From Akkermansiaceae bacterium UBA6138 (GTDB taxonomy: Bacteria; Verrucomicrobiota; Verrucomicrobiia; Verrucomicrobiales; DEV007): a stretch of 16,569 bases of DNA. Position 1 is the stretch's first letter. Each line of letters opens with the position of its first letter. Shown here one piece after another: positions 1 to 8,011 of the stretch. The notes below the pieces were generated by a model. The model worked only from the letters and a program-made list of their open reading frames with translations, made no database searches and was not told where the DNA came from. Location of the stretch: contig DIVG01000041.1 in NCBI GenBank assembly GCA_002422425.1, positions 77,375 through 93,943 on the forward strand. The letters run 5' to 3'. The translations under genes and the position numbers were made by a program.

Positions 1-253
1 GATTCGCTGGGCCACGGTCGGGGCGCTCTGGGGCGTCGTCATCTCCGCCGTCTACATGCTGCGGGCCTATCGCCACCTCTTCCTCGGCCCGCTCCCGAAA
101 AAGCTCGCCGTTCCCGCCGACCTCGACTGGACCATGCGCGTGCCGCTCATCCTTCTCGTCGTCACCCTCGTCGCGGTCGGTTTCGTTCCGGAACTCCTCA
201 ACCAGTACATCCGCCCCGCCATCAACGGCATTCTCCTTGTCACGCCCGGCTGA
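1..253 (+). CDS. nuoM: NADH-quinone oxidoreductase subunit M, C-terminal fragment
   Basis: This is the last 83 codons of a gene that begins before the window; the reading frame is open from base 2. NuoM is one of the three antiporter-like membrane subunits of respiratory complex I and takes part in proton translocation. What is seen: a hydrophobic segment around WGVVISAVYMLRAY followed by a basic, Pro/Gly-containing loop (RHLFLGPLPKK) and one more hydrophobic helix ending near the stop. The AVYMLRAYRHLFLGP stretch is characteristic of the NuoM C-terminus. The next gene, nuoN, starts 21 bases downstream, which is the usual nuoM-nuoN order at the end of a nuo operon. NuoL and NuoM are related, so the assignment rests on both the tail sequence and the position before nuoN. 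Confidence 0.9.
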   Translation, partial: IRWATVGALWGVVISAVYMLRAYRHLFLGPLPKKLAVPADLDWTMRVPLILLVVTLVAVGFVPELLNQYIRPAINGILLVTPG

Positions 254-274
254 TCTCCGCAGACCTGACCCTCT

Positions 275-1798
275 TTGCTCATCGACCACATCCTCTTGTC
301 TCAACTCTTTCCGTCCATGCCGGTTTATTATCTCGAAATCATTGTCGTCGCTCTCGGCCTTGTCATGCTGATGGTCGATGCCTTCGTCAAGCTGGAGGAC
401 AAACGGTCCATCGCCTGGATCGGTATGCTCGGGCTCGTGGTCGTCTTTGCTTTGCTTTTCAAAGTGAAGTGGCCCGAATCTACCGAGGGTGCCTTCTGGC
501 AGTTCTATAGTTCGGGCGATAAACTCGCGCTCTACTTCAAGGGCATCGCCGTCCTTACGACGCTCGTCGTCCTCATCATGGCGGTGGACTACACCCCCAC
601 AATCCTTTCCCAGATCGCCAATCCCGAGCCCGGTGCCCATCGCCAGGCCGGCCTTGGCGAATTCTTCGCCCTCCCCATGTTCGCCTGTGCCGGCCTCATG
701 TGGATGGCCTCGGCGAACAATCTCGTCAGTATCTTTGTCTCGCTTGAGACGGTCACGATCGCCTTTTACATCATGGTCGCCTACCTGAGGCGCAACGTCG
801 GCTCGCTTGAGGCCGGGGTGAAATACCTCATCCTCGGCGCGCTCTCGACCGGATTCCTCGTTTACGGGTTCGCCTGGCTCTTCGGCATCACCGGGAGCAT
901 GCAGCTCTCTGAAATCGCGACCGCTCTCGCGAAGCCCGGGGTCAACACGACGATGGCGCTTTTCACCTTCGCCCTCATCCTCGTCGCACTCGCCTTCAAG
1001 ATCGGTGCGGCACCCTTCCATCTTTGGATTCCCGATGTTTACCAGGGTGCCCCGACACCGATCACCGCCTTCCTTTCGGTCGGATCAAAAGCCGCGGGCT
1101 TCATCGTCATGCTTCGTCTCGTCACCCCCTTCCTCGCGAGCCCCGCGCTCGTCGGTAAAGTGACGCTCGTCCTGACGGTCGTCGCGATCCTCACCCTGCT
1201 CGTCGGTAACCTCGCCGCCCTGCCGCAGAAGAACTTCAAGCGACTCCTCGCCTACTCGAGCATCGCGCATGCCGGCTTCCTCGTCATGGCGCTCGCCTCG
1301 TCACCGCCCGCCGGAGGCAAAATCTCCATGACACCGGTCACCGTGATCGCCTTCTACCTCGGTGCCTATCTGCTGATGACTCTGCTCGCCTTTCTCGTCA
1401 TGACGAGTCTGCGCACGAAGATCGCCGGGGAGGAACTCGATTCTTTCCGCGGACTCGCGAAACGCTCCCCCTTCCTCGCCTTTGCGATGGTCGTGTCGAT
1501 GGCCTCGCTCGCGGGTATCCCGCTCACGGCAGGATTCTTCGGGAAGTTGTTTGTCTTCAAGCTGGCCGTCGAAGCGCAGCAGTGGGCACTCCTCGTCTTC
1601 GGTCTCATTGGTGCGGCCGCCGGGTTCTATTATTACCTGAAGATCGCCGCCTCGATGTATCTCAACGAACCGGCCAAAGACGGAGATACTTCCGCCATCA
1701 CCGTGAGCGCTCCCGCCAGAATCGCGATGGTCGCCCTCATGATCGTCATCATCCTCGCCGGCTTCAATCCGGGCTTGATTCTCGGTCTGTTCGGGTGA
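275..1798 (+). CDS. nuoN: NADH-quinone oxidoreductase subunit N
   Basis: NuoN is an antiporter-like proton-pumping subunit in the membrane arm of complex I, which couples NADH oxidation and quinone reduction to proton export. The product is very hydrophobic, with about 14 predicted membrane helices. Family hallmarks are visible. Counting from the TTG start, there is a glutamate in FVSLETVTIAFY (about E158), a lysine in the broken-helix stretch FKIGAAPFHLWIPDVYQGAP (about K242), and the motif LLAYSSIAHAGFLVMAL. The length of 507 residues is close to the roughly 485 of the E. coli protein. The start is uncertain. TTG at 275 gives the longest product, but an in-frame ATG at 317 (493 residues, MPVYYLEI...) places the first helix close to the N-terminus as in homologues. 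Neither has a clear Shine-Dalgarno sequence. No further nuo gene follows, so this is probably the operon end. Confidence 0.95.
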   Translation: MLIDHILLSQLFPSMPVYYLEIIVVALGLVMLMVDAFVKLEDKRSIAWIGMLGLVVVFALLFKVKWPESTEGAFWQFYSSGDKLALYFKGIAVLTTLVVLIMAVDYTPTILSQIANPEPGAHRQAGLGEFFALPMFACAGLMWMASANNLVSIFVSLETVTIAFYIMVAYLRRNVGSLEAGVKYLILGALSTGFLVYGFAWLFGITGSMQLSEIATALAKPGVNTTMALFTFALILVALAFKIGAAPFHLWIPDVYQGAPTPITAFLSVGSKAAGFIVMLRLVTPFLASPALVGKVTLVLTVVAILTLLVGNLAALPQKNFKRLLAYSSIAHAGFLVMALASSPPAGGKISMTPVTVIAFYLGAYLLMTLLAFLVMTSLRTKIAGEELDSFRGLAKRSPFLAFAMVVSMASLAGIPLTAGFFGKLFVFKLAVEAQQWALLVFGLIGAAAGFYYYLKIAASMYLNEPAKDGDTSAITVSAPARIAMVALMIVIILAGFNPGLILGLFG

Positions 1799-1822
1799 CC
1801 GGATCTCCGGTAACCGCCTCCG

Positions 1823-1870
1823 AGAGGTTTCTATTGGCCTTTCGAAACTCCCACGAGTTTCGCTACCTCT
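1823..1870. terminator. stem-loop downstream of nuoN, possible terminator
   Basis: A perfect 8-bp inverted repeat (CGAAACTC at 1843-1850 and GAGTTTCG at 1855-1862) closes a 4-base CCAC loop. It is flanked by a second matching 6-bp pair (AGAGGT at 1823-1828 and ACCTCT at 1865-1870), giving a two-part hairpin. It lies 25 bases after the nuoN stop, between convergent genes, where a terminator is expected. There is no long T-run after it on the plus strand, so it may act with Rho or as an RNA 3'-end stabiliser rather than as a classical intrinsic terminator. Confidence 0.5.
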
Positions 1871-1891
1871 TTCGCGAACGATAGAGCGCGT

Positions 1892-1933
1892 AGCGAAGGT
1901 GGTGAGCCCCAGCGAGGCTCAGCGCCTTCCGCT
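1892..1933. repeat. imperfect palindrome spanning the 3' end of the minus-strand gene
   Basis: The outer arms AGCGAAGG (1892-1899) and CCTTCCGCT (1925-1933) pair with one bulged base. The inner arms TGAGCC (1903-1908) and GGCTCA (1916-1921) pair around a CCAGCGA loop. The stop codon of the minus-strand gene (1919-1921) sits inside the stem. It could be a terminator for that gene or one copy of a genome-wide palindromic repeat; copies elsewhere cannot be checked here. Confidence 0.4.
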
Positions 1934-2602
1934 CTCAAGTTCGCGGTCGAGCATACGGTTAAAGAGGGTGCGCCGCTCTTCGCTGCTGATCTCGGGATTC
2001 GTTTCACGAAGTTCCTGGATGCGAAGAATCATTTTCTCGCGTTGTCCTTCGGTCATGCGCGACAGCTTTTCGACGATCTCGGGCGGCGGCGGCCCGCGGA
2101 ATCCGTCACCCCTGATGCCTTCACGATAGTTGTTCGCCGGTGAATCGGGGTTGCTCTGCCCCGGGGCCGCGCCGGGACCTCCACCCGGCTTGCCTTCACC
2201 CGGCTTGAGCTGATTCGCGTCGAATCGGACGGTAAAAACCTCACCCCCCGATACGGCGATCCGCGCCGTGACGGTTTCCAAATCGGACGAGTTTCCGGCG
2301 ACTTCAACCATGCGCCAGCCGAGCACGTTGGCGGATCTCGAAACGAGATGAGTCTCGCGGCTTTCGCGGTCAAACAGAGTGGCATAGAGCTCACCCTCGA
2401 TCCGGGCAATCCCGGTAAGGATGAGCGATTGGGAAAGATCGAGGGAACGCAGAAAGGGCGAGTTCGCCGTCAGGGCGGTGAAGTCGTCGGCTCTGACAGG
2501 CGATGGATCCTCAGCAGCGACTGATCCAGTGCCGGCGAGCCAGAGGAACGCGCCCGTCGCGAGGGCAAAGGCAATCCGGTGTGGCTCGCGGGTGAGATTC
2601 AT
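1919..2602 (-). CDS. exported protein of unknown function with Gly/Pro linker and helical C-terminus
   Basis: I do not recognise this gene. The ATG at 2602 gives 227 residues beginning with a good Sec signal peptide: a basic start, the hydrophobic stretch IAFALATGAFLWLAGTG, and a likely cut after SVAA near residue 30. An upstream in-frame GTG at 2629 would put nine residues before it and fits worse. Residues about 40-135 are predicted mixed beta and contain SPFLRSLDLSQSLILTGIAR and repeated Val/Ile/Thr-rich strands. Residues 136-160 are a Gly/Pro/Asn-rich linker. Residues about 172-227 are strongly charged and helical (EIVEKLSRMTEGQREKMIL and on). The beta part superficially resembles the small domains of GspC/PilP-type secretion or pilus proteins; this is only a fold-level guess. 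No cysteines remain after the signal peptide. It is divergent from the next gene and convergent with nuoN. Confidence 0.7.
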   Translation of the reverse strand: MNLTREPHRIAFALATGAFLWLAGTGSVAAEDPSPVRADDFTALTANSPFLRSLDLSQSLILTGIARIEGELYATLFDRESRETHLVSRSANVLGWRMVEVAGNSSDLETVTARIAVSGGEVFTVRFDANQLKPGEGKPGGGPGAAPGQSNPDSPANNYREGIRGDGFRGPPPPEIVEKLSRMTEGQREKMILRIQELRETNPEISSEERRTLFNRMLDRELESGRR

Positions 2603-2710
2603 GGTGGAAAGGAACACGTCAGGATACACGAATTTTTAGCAATGTGAGCGGAGATCCAAGCCCGTGCGAGACTCTTGCAGGAAAAGTCGGAATACATTAC
2701 GCTTCCGATC

Positions 2711-4168
2711 ATGAATGCCCCCTCACGTTTTCACTTTCTCCTCGTCGTCGCTTTCCTGGCGATCCTGTCCATCGCGGACACAAAGGCGAACGATTACCGG
2801 GCCCTGAAGAATTCGGCCGGCAAAGAGATCCGCGCGAAGATTCTTGCCGTCACCGGCGACAAGGTCTCCATCGCGGTAGAGAGCGGCCAGCAGTTCGAGA
2901 TTCCCCTCGCCACCCTCTCACCCGCCGACCGCGAATTTCTCGCCACCTGGAAGCCGGCCGCCGCTCCGCTCCCGAGCACGGGCGGAGTGACCGCAGAGCA
3001 GATTAATGAAGCGGTCGGCCATTCTCTCTTTGCCGGATCGAGTCTCTGGGCGAGTAAACCCGAAGAGGTCGCGGCCCGTCTCCAGTGGCCGCGCGAGTCA
3101 AAGACCGCCATCGGCGAGAGCTATCGCGCCTATCCTGATGCGAAATATCGCTTTCTCGGTGCCCGTCCTTTTTCCGCCGCTCTCTACGGGGAGAACGAGC
3201 AGGTTACTGCAATCTCTATCGTATTTGCCAACAAGGGCGACTCTTTCGGGGCAGCAGGCAGCGGGGAAGACCATTTCATCAAAGGAAAACCTGTTCCCGG
3301 AGGCATGGAAGGGGTGCGGCTGATCATGGCGAATGACGCCGGGGTTATTACCGAAAAACTCACCGCGCTCCTCGGCGCATCGAAGAAACAACGCTTCGGT
3401 GAGGGCGAGTCCCGGGTCGATGTCGAGCGCTGGGATTGGGCGGGACATTCGTTTTTGCTTTCTCACGTACCGAATGAATACGTCTCGCTCGCGATTCAGA
3501 CGATCGAAGCGGCGGACAATCGGGGAAACACCGCCCGTGTCTCCGACGCGGTGATCCGGGAACGCACTCGCGGCTTTATCGAAAGGCGGGACAATGGCGA
3601 TGTCGTCATTTCCAACATTCCCATGGTTGATCAGGGACCGAAAGGCTACTGCGTCCCCGCGACGGCGGAACGATGCATGCGATTCCTCGGCATCCCCGCC
3701 GACATGTATCTGCTCGCGATGGTCGGCGAAACCGAAGCGGGAGGCGGGACCTCGGTTGATCGTCTCCTTTCCAATATCGGAAGTGATATCAAACGCAAGG
3801 GCCGCTCTTTCGAGATCACCGACGGCGAACTGAAAATGCGTAACGTCAAAAAATCCATCGACAGCGGCATCCCGATGATCTGGGCGCTTTTCAGCACCAA
3901 GACATTCAACGAGATCGCGAACGAGCGGACCAAAAACCGGCTCGAATCGTGGGACTCGCACAAAGGCATCGTCGCGGCCGCCGCCGCCAGTCCCTCGCTC
4001 ACGCCCGACTCCTCGACCGCCCATGTCGTCATCATCACCGGATATAATGAGGAAACCAACGAGATCGCTTTCTCTGACTCGTGGGGTGAGAACTACCTTG
4101 AGCGCTGGATCACCCTCCCCGAAGCCGAGCAGGTTTCGCAAAAGCGCCTTTATGCGATTGGCCTCTAG
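2711..4168 (+). CDS. exported SHD1-domain protein with C-terminal papain-fold (C39-like) peptidase domain
   Basis: A 485-residue exported protein, probably a cysteine peptidase or an inactive relative. The chosen ATG at 2711 gives a clean signal peptide (hydrophobic residues about 9-22, likely cut after ADTKA near residue 26); an upstream TTG at 2675 would bury it. Residues about 28-80 match the SLA1 homology domain 1 (SHD1) pattern: DYRALKNSAGKEI, a Val/Ile-rich strand, then FEIPLATLSPADREFLATW. This domain is frequent in exported PVC-group proteins. Residues about 95-290 are unassigned. The C-terminal domain has the layout of papain-like peptidases: Gln308 and Cys314 in DQGPKGYCVPAT, His438 in AHVVIITGYN, and Asp456 in FSDSWGENY, where papain has Asn-Ser-Trp-Gly. 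All expected catalytic positions are occupied, so activity is plausible. The following gene, also for an exported protein, starts 60 bases downstream on the same strand and may be co-transcribed. Confidence 0.85.
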   Translation: MNAPSRFHFLLVVAFLAILSIADTKANDYRALKNSAGKEIRAKILAVTGDKVSIAVESGQQFEIPLATLSPADREFLATWKPAAAPLPSTGGVTAEQINEAVGHSLFAGSSLWASKPEEVAARLQWPRESKTAIGESYRAYPDAKYRFLGARPFSAALYGENEQVTAISIVFANKGDSFGAAGSGEDHFIKGKPVPGGMEGVRLIMANDAGVITEKLTALLGASKKQRFGEGESRVDVERWDWAGHSFLLSHVPNEYVSLAIQTIEAADNRGNTARVSDAVIRERTRGFIERRDNGDVVISNIPMVDQGPKGYCVPATAERCMRFLGIPADMYLLAMVGETEAGGGTSVDRLLSNIGSDIKRKGRSFEITDGELKMRNVKKSIDSGIPMIWALFSTKTFNEIANERTKNRLESWDSHKGIVAAAAASPSLTPDSSTAHVVIITGYNEETNEIAFSDSWGENYLERWITLPEAEQVSQKRLYAIGL

Positions 4169-4228
4169 CGGAGAATCGCGCTATTGAACCGCGAGGGGAA
4201 ATGCGGCAGGCTCATTCCTTCCCCTCCC

Positions 4229-6862
4229 ATGAATTTCGTTTCCCCCCTGCTCGCCTCCTCGATTCTCCTTTGCCATATCGTCGCAAAAGGGCAGCAAAGA
4301 GCTCACCTTGAGCTCGACTCGCCTTTTGCCTCCTTCGTTGAGGAAGGGACTCCCTATTTCACGCAGACTCTCGACGCACGGAGCTTCGGGGAAAAGCCGG
4401 AGCCCGGGAACCTGACTCCTCGCGGCATCATCATCCCGGCGGGAAACGGGTTTTACGGATGCTTTGATCCGGATCTGCTGCGCTGGTCGCTCTACTGGAA
4501 AAAGAACGAGGACGGCGAATACCTGACGATGGACGGCATGGGCACGGGGAGCTACCGGCTCCCGAACCGCAAGTCGGCTCCGGGACAAAAGGAACTTCCG
4601 CGACCGCTCGGTAGGCCCCTCCTCGCGATGCCCTTGCGCCCGGGCGTATCGAAAGGCGACACGCCCGTGCTGACCGATCCCCGCGAGCGCGGCGGGGCAG
4701 AGGAAGGGGAGCTCGGCCTGGGTCCGATTGATCCGAAAGACGGACGTTTCTCGGGAATCCGGCTGATTGACGAAACGGTGCAACTCGAATACACGGTCGG
4801 CGGGACCACGATTCGCGACCGGCTCATGGCGCAAAACGAACAGGTTATCCGCCTGGTCGAGGTCGGACCGCGTGCCGAGCGGCTCCACCTGCGCACCGGT
4901 GCAGGCGACGAGGACTGGCTCGAACTCGATGCCGCAGCGGAGGCGACGACTCACCGCATCGCCGTGAGCGAGGATGGAAAAATCAGCATCACTCCGGGTG
5001 GTTCGTTCGATGAACTTCCCGCCCCCGGGCACCGCTGGAACGAATCCGTAAAATCCGCTCCGACCGTTCTTCCGGCGAAGGACGCCGCCTGGGTCTTCGA
5101 CGATCTGCCCCTGCCGGTCCCGAATCCGTGGAAACGCAATGTCAGGATCGCCGATCTCGAATTCTTTCCCGACGGCCGCGCCGCCCTCGTGACGTTTGAC
5201 GGCGATGTCTGGATCGCAAGGGGACTTGATTCCAACGACGGTGTCGAGTGGAAACGCTTCGCTGCCGGTCTGCATGAGCCCCAAAACCTCGCCATTCGTG
5301 AAGGTGAGATTCTGGTCTTTGACCGGAACGGGATCGTCCGCCTCCACGACACCGATAACAACGGCGAGGCGGACTGGTACGAAAACGTATCGAACATCGT
5401 GCCTCAATCCGCCGAGACGAGGCAGTTTCCGATGGATTTTGTGGCTCTCCCCGACGGCAGTTTTTACCTCGCCAAAGGCGGGCAGATCGGTTCAACGATC
5501 GGACGTGAGAACGGCACCGTGGTGAAAGTTTCGCCTGACGGAAACTCCTACGAAGTCGTCGCGACGGGCTTCCGTCAACCTTATCTCGGCTACGACGCGA
5601 AAACGGGCGTGCTCACCGCGAGCGATCAGCAAGGGAACTGGAAACCGGCCACGCCGATCTACCGCGTCGAGACGGGACGCTACTTCGGATTCCAGCCCGA
5701 GAAGTTCAAAGACAAGGCCACCCACCCCGCTTCGATCACGCCCGCCGAGGTCTGGATTCCGCACTTCATCAATCAGTCAGGCGCCGGACAAGTCTGGATC
5801 CGCGGGGACGAAGACAAGGCTCCGCCAATGGGGCCGCTCAACGACGCCCTCGTCCACATCGGCTACAACCGGCCTGAAATCTTCAAGGTCTACCTCGATG
5901 AGAAAGGTGAACAGGGCGCGGTGATGCCGCTGCTTTCCGGCTTTCCCTCGGGGCTGCTCAACGGTCGGGTGAGTCCGGCCGACGGCTATCTCTACGTCAC
6001 CGGCTTCCAGATCTTCGGCAGCTCGGGCAGTCGCATCAGCGGCGTCTACCGGGTGCGACCGGGCGGCGTGAAGCCGTGGCTCCCGCGGGAAGTGAGAGCC
6101 GAGAAACGCGGCATTCTCCTCACCTTCGACGAAGCGCTCTCGCCCGAACTTGCCGCCGAGTTAGGCCGCTACTCCGCCGACCGCTGGAACTACCGTCAGA
6201 GTCACGAGTATGGCTCGGGCAACTACCGACTCGACGGCGAGCCGGGGCAGGAGGCCCTCCCCATTCTCAGCGCGAAACTCTCGCAGGATGCCAAATCGCT
6301 CTTCCTCGGCCTCGATGGGATGCAGCCATCGCACACGCTGCGCCTCACCTACAGACTGCCGGCACCCGACGTGGTCCAGGTGGAGAATCTCTACCTCACG
6401 ATCCACGCCCTGCCCACCTTCGATCTCGCGAAGCTCGGCTTTGCCGATGACAAAGTCGACCTGACACCCCGAACCGACCTCAGCGGCGGAGCGGGTGCGA
6501 CAGAACCGACCGCCGCCCTTGGAAAAGAAGTCGCGGTGCGCTACGGCTGCGTCGCCTGTCACGCTACGGGTGATCCCGACATCCCAAGCCCGCCCGTCGC
6601 CGCCGAGGGCGGAGCCAAGGTCGCGGTCGGACCGCCCTGGACCGGACTCTGGGGAGCGAGCCGGGTCTTCACCGACGGTTCCGAGATCAGGAGAATCGAC
6701 GAGGCCTACCTCCGCGAATCCATCCTCGATCCCGCCCGCCGCGTCATGGAAGGCTACGAAATGGAGCGCACTGGCGTCGGCATGCCGTCCTATTTAGGAG
6801 TGCTCAAGGACCACGAGATCGATTCGATCGTGCTGTTTATCAAGGGGCTGCCGAAGAAGTAG
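4229..6862 (+). CDS. large exported beta-propeller protein with C-terminal cytochrome c domain
   Basis: An 877-residue exported haem protein, probably an electron-accepting domain fused to a sugar- or alcohol-dehydrogenase-like propeller; the substrate is unknown. The ATG at 4229 gives a signal peptide (MNFVSPLLASSILLCHIV...), while TTG at 4184 would extend it without need. Residues about 25-270 form an N-terminal domain like the one (DUF6797-type, from memory) found in verrucomicrobial haem proteins. Residues about 287-610 have propeller-type repeats (LEFFPDGRAALVTFDGDVW, FPMDFVALPDGSFYLAKGG). They include a calcium-loop-like DTDNNGEAD at 374-382. Residues about 620-735 look Ig-like. The C-terminus is a class I cytochrome c: CVACH at 774-778 binds haem and Met852 in GVGMPSY is the likely sixth ligand. 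The last 23 bases overlap the convergent hydrolase gene. It follows the SHD1/peptidase gene closely. Confidence 0.85.
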   Translation: MNFVSPLLASSILLCHIVAKGQQRAHLELDSPFASFVEEGTPYFTQTLDARSFGEKPEPGNLTPRGIIIPAGNGFYGCFDPDLLRWSLYWKKNEDGEYLTMDGMGTGSYRLPNRKSAPGQKELPRPLGRPLLAMPLRPGVSKGDTPVLTDPRERGGAEEGELGLGPIDPKDGRFSGIRLIDETVQLEYTVGGTTIRDRLMAQNEQVIRLVEVGPRAERLHLRTGAGDEDWLELDAAAEATTHRIAVSEDGKISITPGGSFDELPAPGHRWNESVKSAPTVLPAKDAAWVFDDLPLPVPNPWKRNVRIADLEFFPDGRAALVTFDGDVWIARGLDSNDGVEWKRFAAGLHEPQNLAIREGEILVFDRNGIVRLHDTDNNGEADWYENVSNIVPQSAETRQFPMDFVALPDGSFYLAKGGQIGSTIGRENGTVVKVSPDGNSYEVVATGFRQPYLGYDAKTGVLTASDQQGNWKPATPIYRVETGRYFGFQPEKFKDKATHPASITPAEVWIPHFINQSGAGQVWIRGDEDKAPPMGPLNDALVHIGYNRPEIFKVYLDEKGEQGAVMPLLSGFPSGLLNGRVSPADGYLYVTGFQIFGSSGSRISGVYRVRPGGVKPWLPREVRAEKRGILLTFDEALSPELAAELGRYSADRWNYRQSHEYGSGNYRLDGEPGQEALPILSAKLSQDAKSLFLGLDGMQPSHTLRLTYRLPAPDVVQVENLYLTIHALPTFDLAKLGFADDKVDLTPRTDLSGGAGATEPTAALGKEVAVRYGCVACHATGDPDIPSPPVAAEGGAKVAVGPPWTGLWGASRVFTDGSEIRRIDEAYLRESILDPARRVMEGYEMERTGVGMPSYLGVLKDHEIDSIVLFIKGLPKK

Positions 6863-7832
6863 GAGGCGCCACCGTCACCTCCGCCTCGGGCACGAGGATG
6901 ATTTCGAGGTCCGCGCCCCGGAGAAATTTGGCGAAGAAGCCTTTCATCAACTTCAGCACGGGCGCTTTTGTAAAAGCGGGGCCTCCGTGGCCGGCTCCGG
7001 GCAGGGTTTGCAGCCAGACCGGGACCCCTTTCTCCCGGAGCGCTTCGGCGAACTGCACGCTTTGCGCATAGGGCACGAGGGCGTCGTGGGTGCCGTGCAG
7101 GATGAGGAAAGGCGGATCGTCTTCGCTGAGGTAGGTCACGGGGCTGACCGCGCGACTTTTCTCCGTCGTCTCGAGGGGAACGCCGATGAGTTGCGAGTAG
7201 GGATCTTTCGGGGAGTTGAAGGTGAAGACGTTTTTCACGTTGGGGTCTGCGGCGGCCTGCCCGACCACGGTCGTGAAATCGGCCGGTCCGAAGATGTCGC
7301 ATACCGCCTGGACGCGGTCGGACTGGTCTTCGTTCCCACCAATCGCAGGAAAGGCACCGGTGCCTCCCGCCGTGCCGACGAGGGCGGACAGGTGACCACC
7401 CGCCGAGCCGCCCACCACGCCGACTTTTTCGGGGTTGAGATGGTATTTCACGGCGTTAGCCCGCAGCCAGCGAATCGCGGCCTGGCAGTCCTGGATCTGC
7501 GCGGGAAATTTCGCCTTCTGACTGAAACGATACTCCACACTGGCGACGGCATAGCCCTCGCGGACCATGCCGACCACTGGACAGGGAAACTTGTTGCCCC
7601 CCATCCAGCCACCGCCGTGGAGGTGGACGATGAGCGGCAGCGGGCTCGCCGGTAATTCCCTCGGCAGGTAGAGATCGAGCCGATGAGCCTCGTCTCCGTC
7701 GGGGATGTAGGCGAGGTCGCCCTCCAGACGGACGCCATCGGGGAGGACAGGCGGCTGTGGAGCAGGCTTGACGGGGTCCGCAAGGCCCGATGCGGCGAGA
7801 AACGAGAGCAGAAAAAAAGACAGCAGTTTCAT
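6840..7832 (-). CDS. exported alpha/beta hydrolase, esterase-like
   Basis: A 330-residue serine hydrolase of the alpha/beta fold, resembling esterases such as acetyl-xylan/feruloyl esterases or the hormone-sensitive-lipase group; the substrate cannot be told from sequence. The ATG at 7832 is preferred over the TTG just before it. It gives a short signal peptide (KLLSFFLLSFLAASGLA, cut near residue 18). Visible motifs are the oxyanion-hole loop HGGGW (72-76), the nucleophile elbow GGSAGG with Ser143, the acid Asp250 in LHGTHDALVP, and His282 in PGAGHGG. The triad is therefore intact. The Ala/Pro-rich end after about residue 310 lies beyond the core fold. The gene is read towards, and overlaps by 23 bases, the cytochrome gene on the other strand. 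In a carbohydrate-degrading marine or soil verrucomicrobium an acyl-removing role on polysaccharide side chains would be natural, but that is inference. Confidence 0.88.
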   Translation of the reverse strand: MKLLSFFLLSFLAASGLADPVKPAPQPPVLPDGVRLEGDLAYIPDGDEAHRLDLYLPRELPASPLPLIVHLHGGGWMGGNKFPCPVVGMVREGYAVASVEYRFSQKAKFPAQIQDCQAAIRWLRANAVKYHLNPEKVGVVGGSAGGHLSALVGTAGGTGAFPAIGGNEDQSDRVQAVCDIFGPADFTTVVGQAAADPNVKNVFTFNSPKDPYSQLIGVPLETTEKSRAVSPVTYLSEDDPPFLILHGTHDALVPYAQSVQFAEALREKGVPVWLQTLPGAGHGGPAFTKAPVLKLMKGFFAKFLRGADLEIILVPEAEVTVAPPTSSAAP

Positions 7833-7985
7833 CAAAAATTACGGTAGCGCCGGACCGTAGCAATCTGGACGATAGCCAACGACTTGGCAATCCCTGTTCT
7901 TTTTCCGGGGAGTGAACCATTGCGGCCGAGCTTCCCGCCAAAAAGGCTTGAACTTAGTCCTTTCCAGGGGAAGGAGTAGACCCTG

Positions 7986-8001
7986 CGCGGTGTAAACCGC
8001 G
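7986..8001 (+). promoter_or_regulatory. GNRA-loop hairpin in the xseB leader
   Basis: CGCGGT (7986-7991) and ACCGCG (7996-8001) form a perfect 6-bp GC-rich stem closed by GTAA, a GNRA-class tetraloop. It ends 10 bases before the xseB ATG. A purine-rich AAGGAG (7971-7976) lies upstream of the hairpin, too far from the ATG (35 bases) for normal use as a ribosome-binding site. No convincing promoter was found in 7833-8011. Function is not shown; it may influence translation initiation of xseB. Confidence 0.35.
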
Positions 8002-8011
8002 ACATTTTCCC

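Noticed and set aside
2675..2703. TTGCAG-17-TACGCT as a promoter producing a leaderless transcript for the SHD1 gene
   Set aside because: The -10 match is only 3 of 6 and the transcript would start about at the ATG; the evidence is too weak to list as a feature.
3098..4141. Minus-strand frame (347 codons) opposite the SHD1/peptidase gene
   Set aside because: It is antisense to a gene whose catalytic residues and signal peptide are visible; the product is unstructured, charged sequence.
4181..5407. Minus-strand reading frame (408 codons) opposite the cytochrome gene
   Set aside because: It is the antisense shadow of a well-supported gene with a signal peptide and haem motif. The product has no signal, helix pattern or motif of its own.
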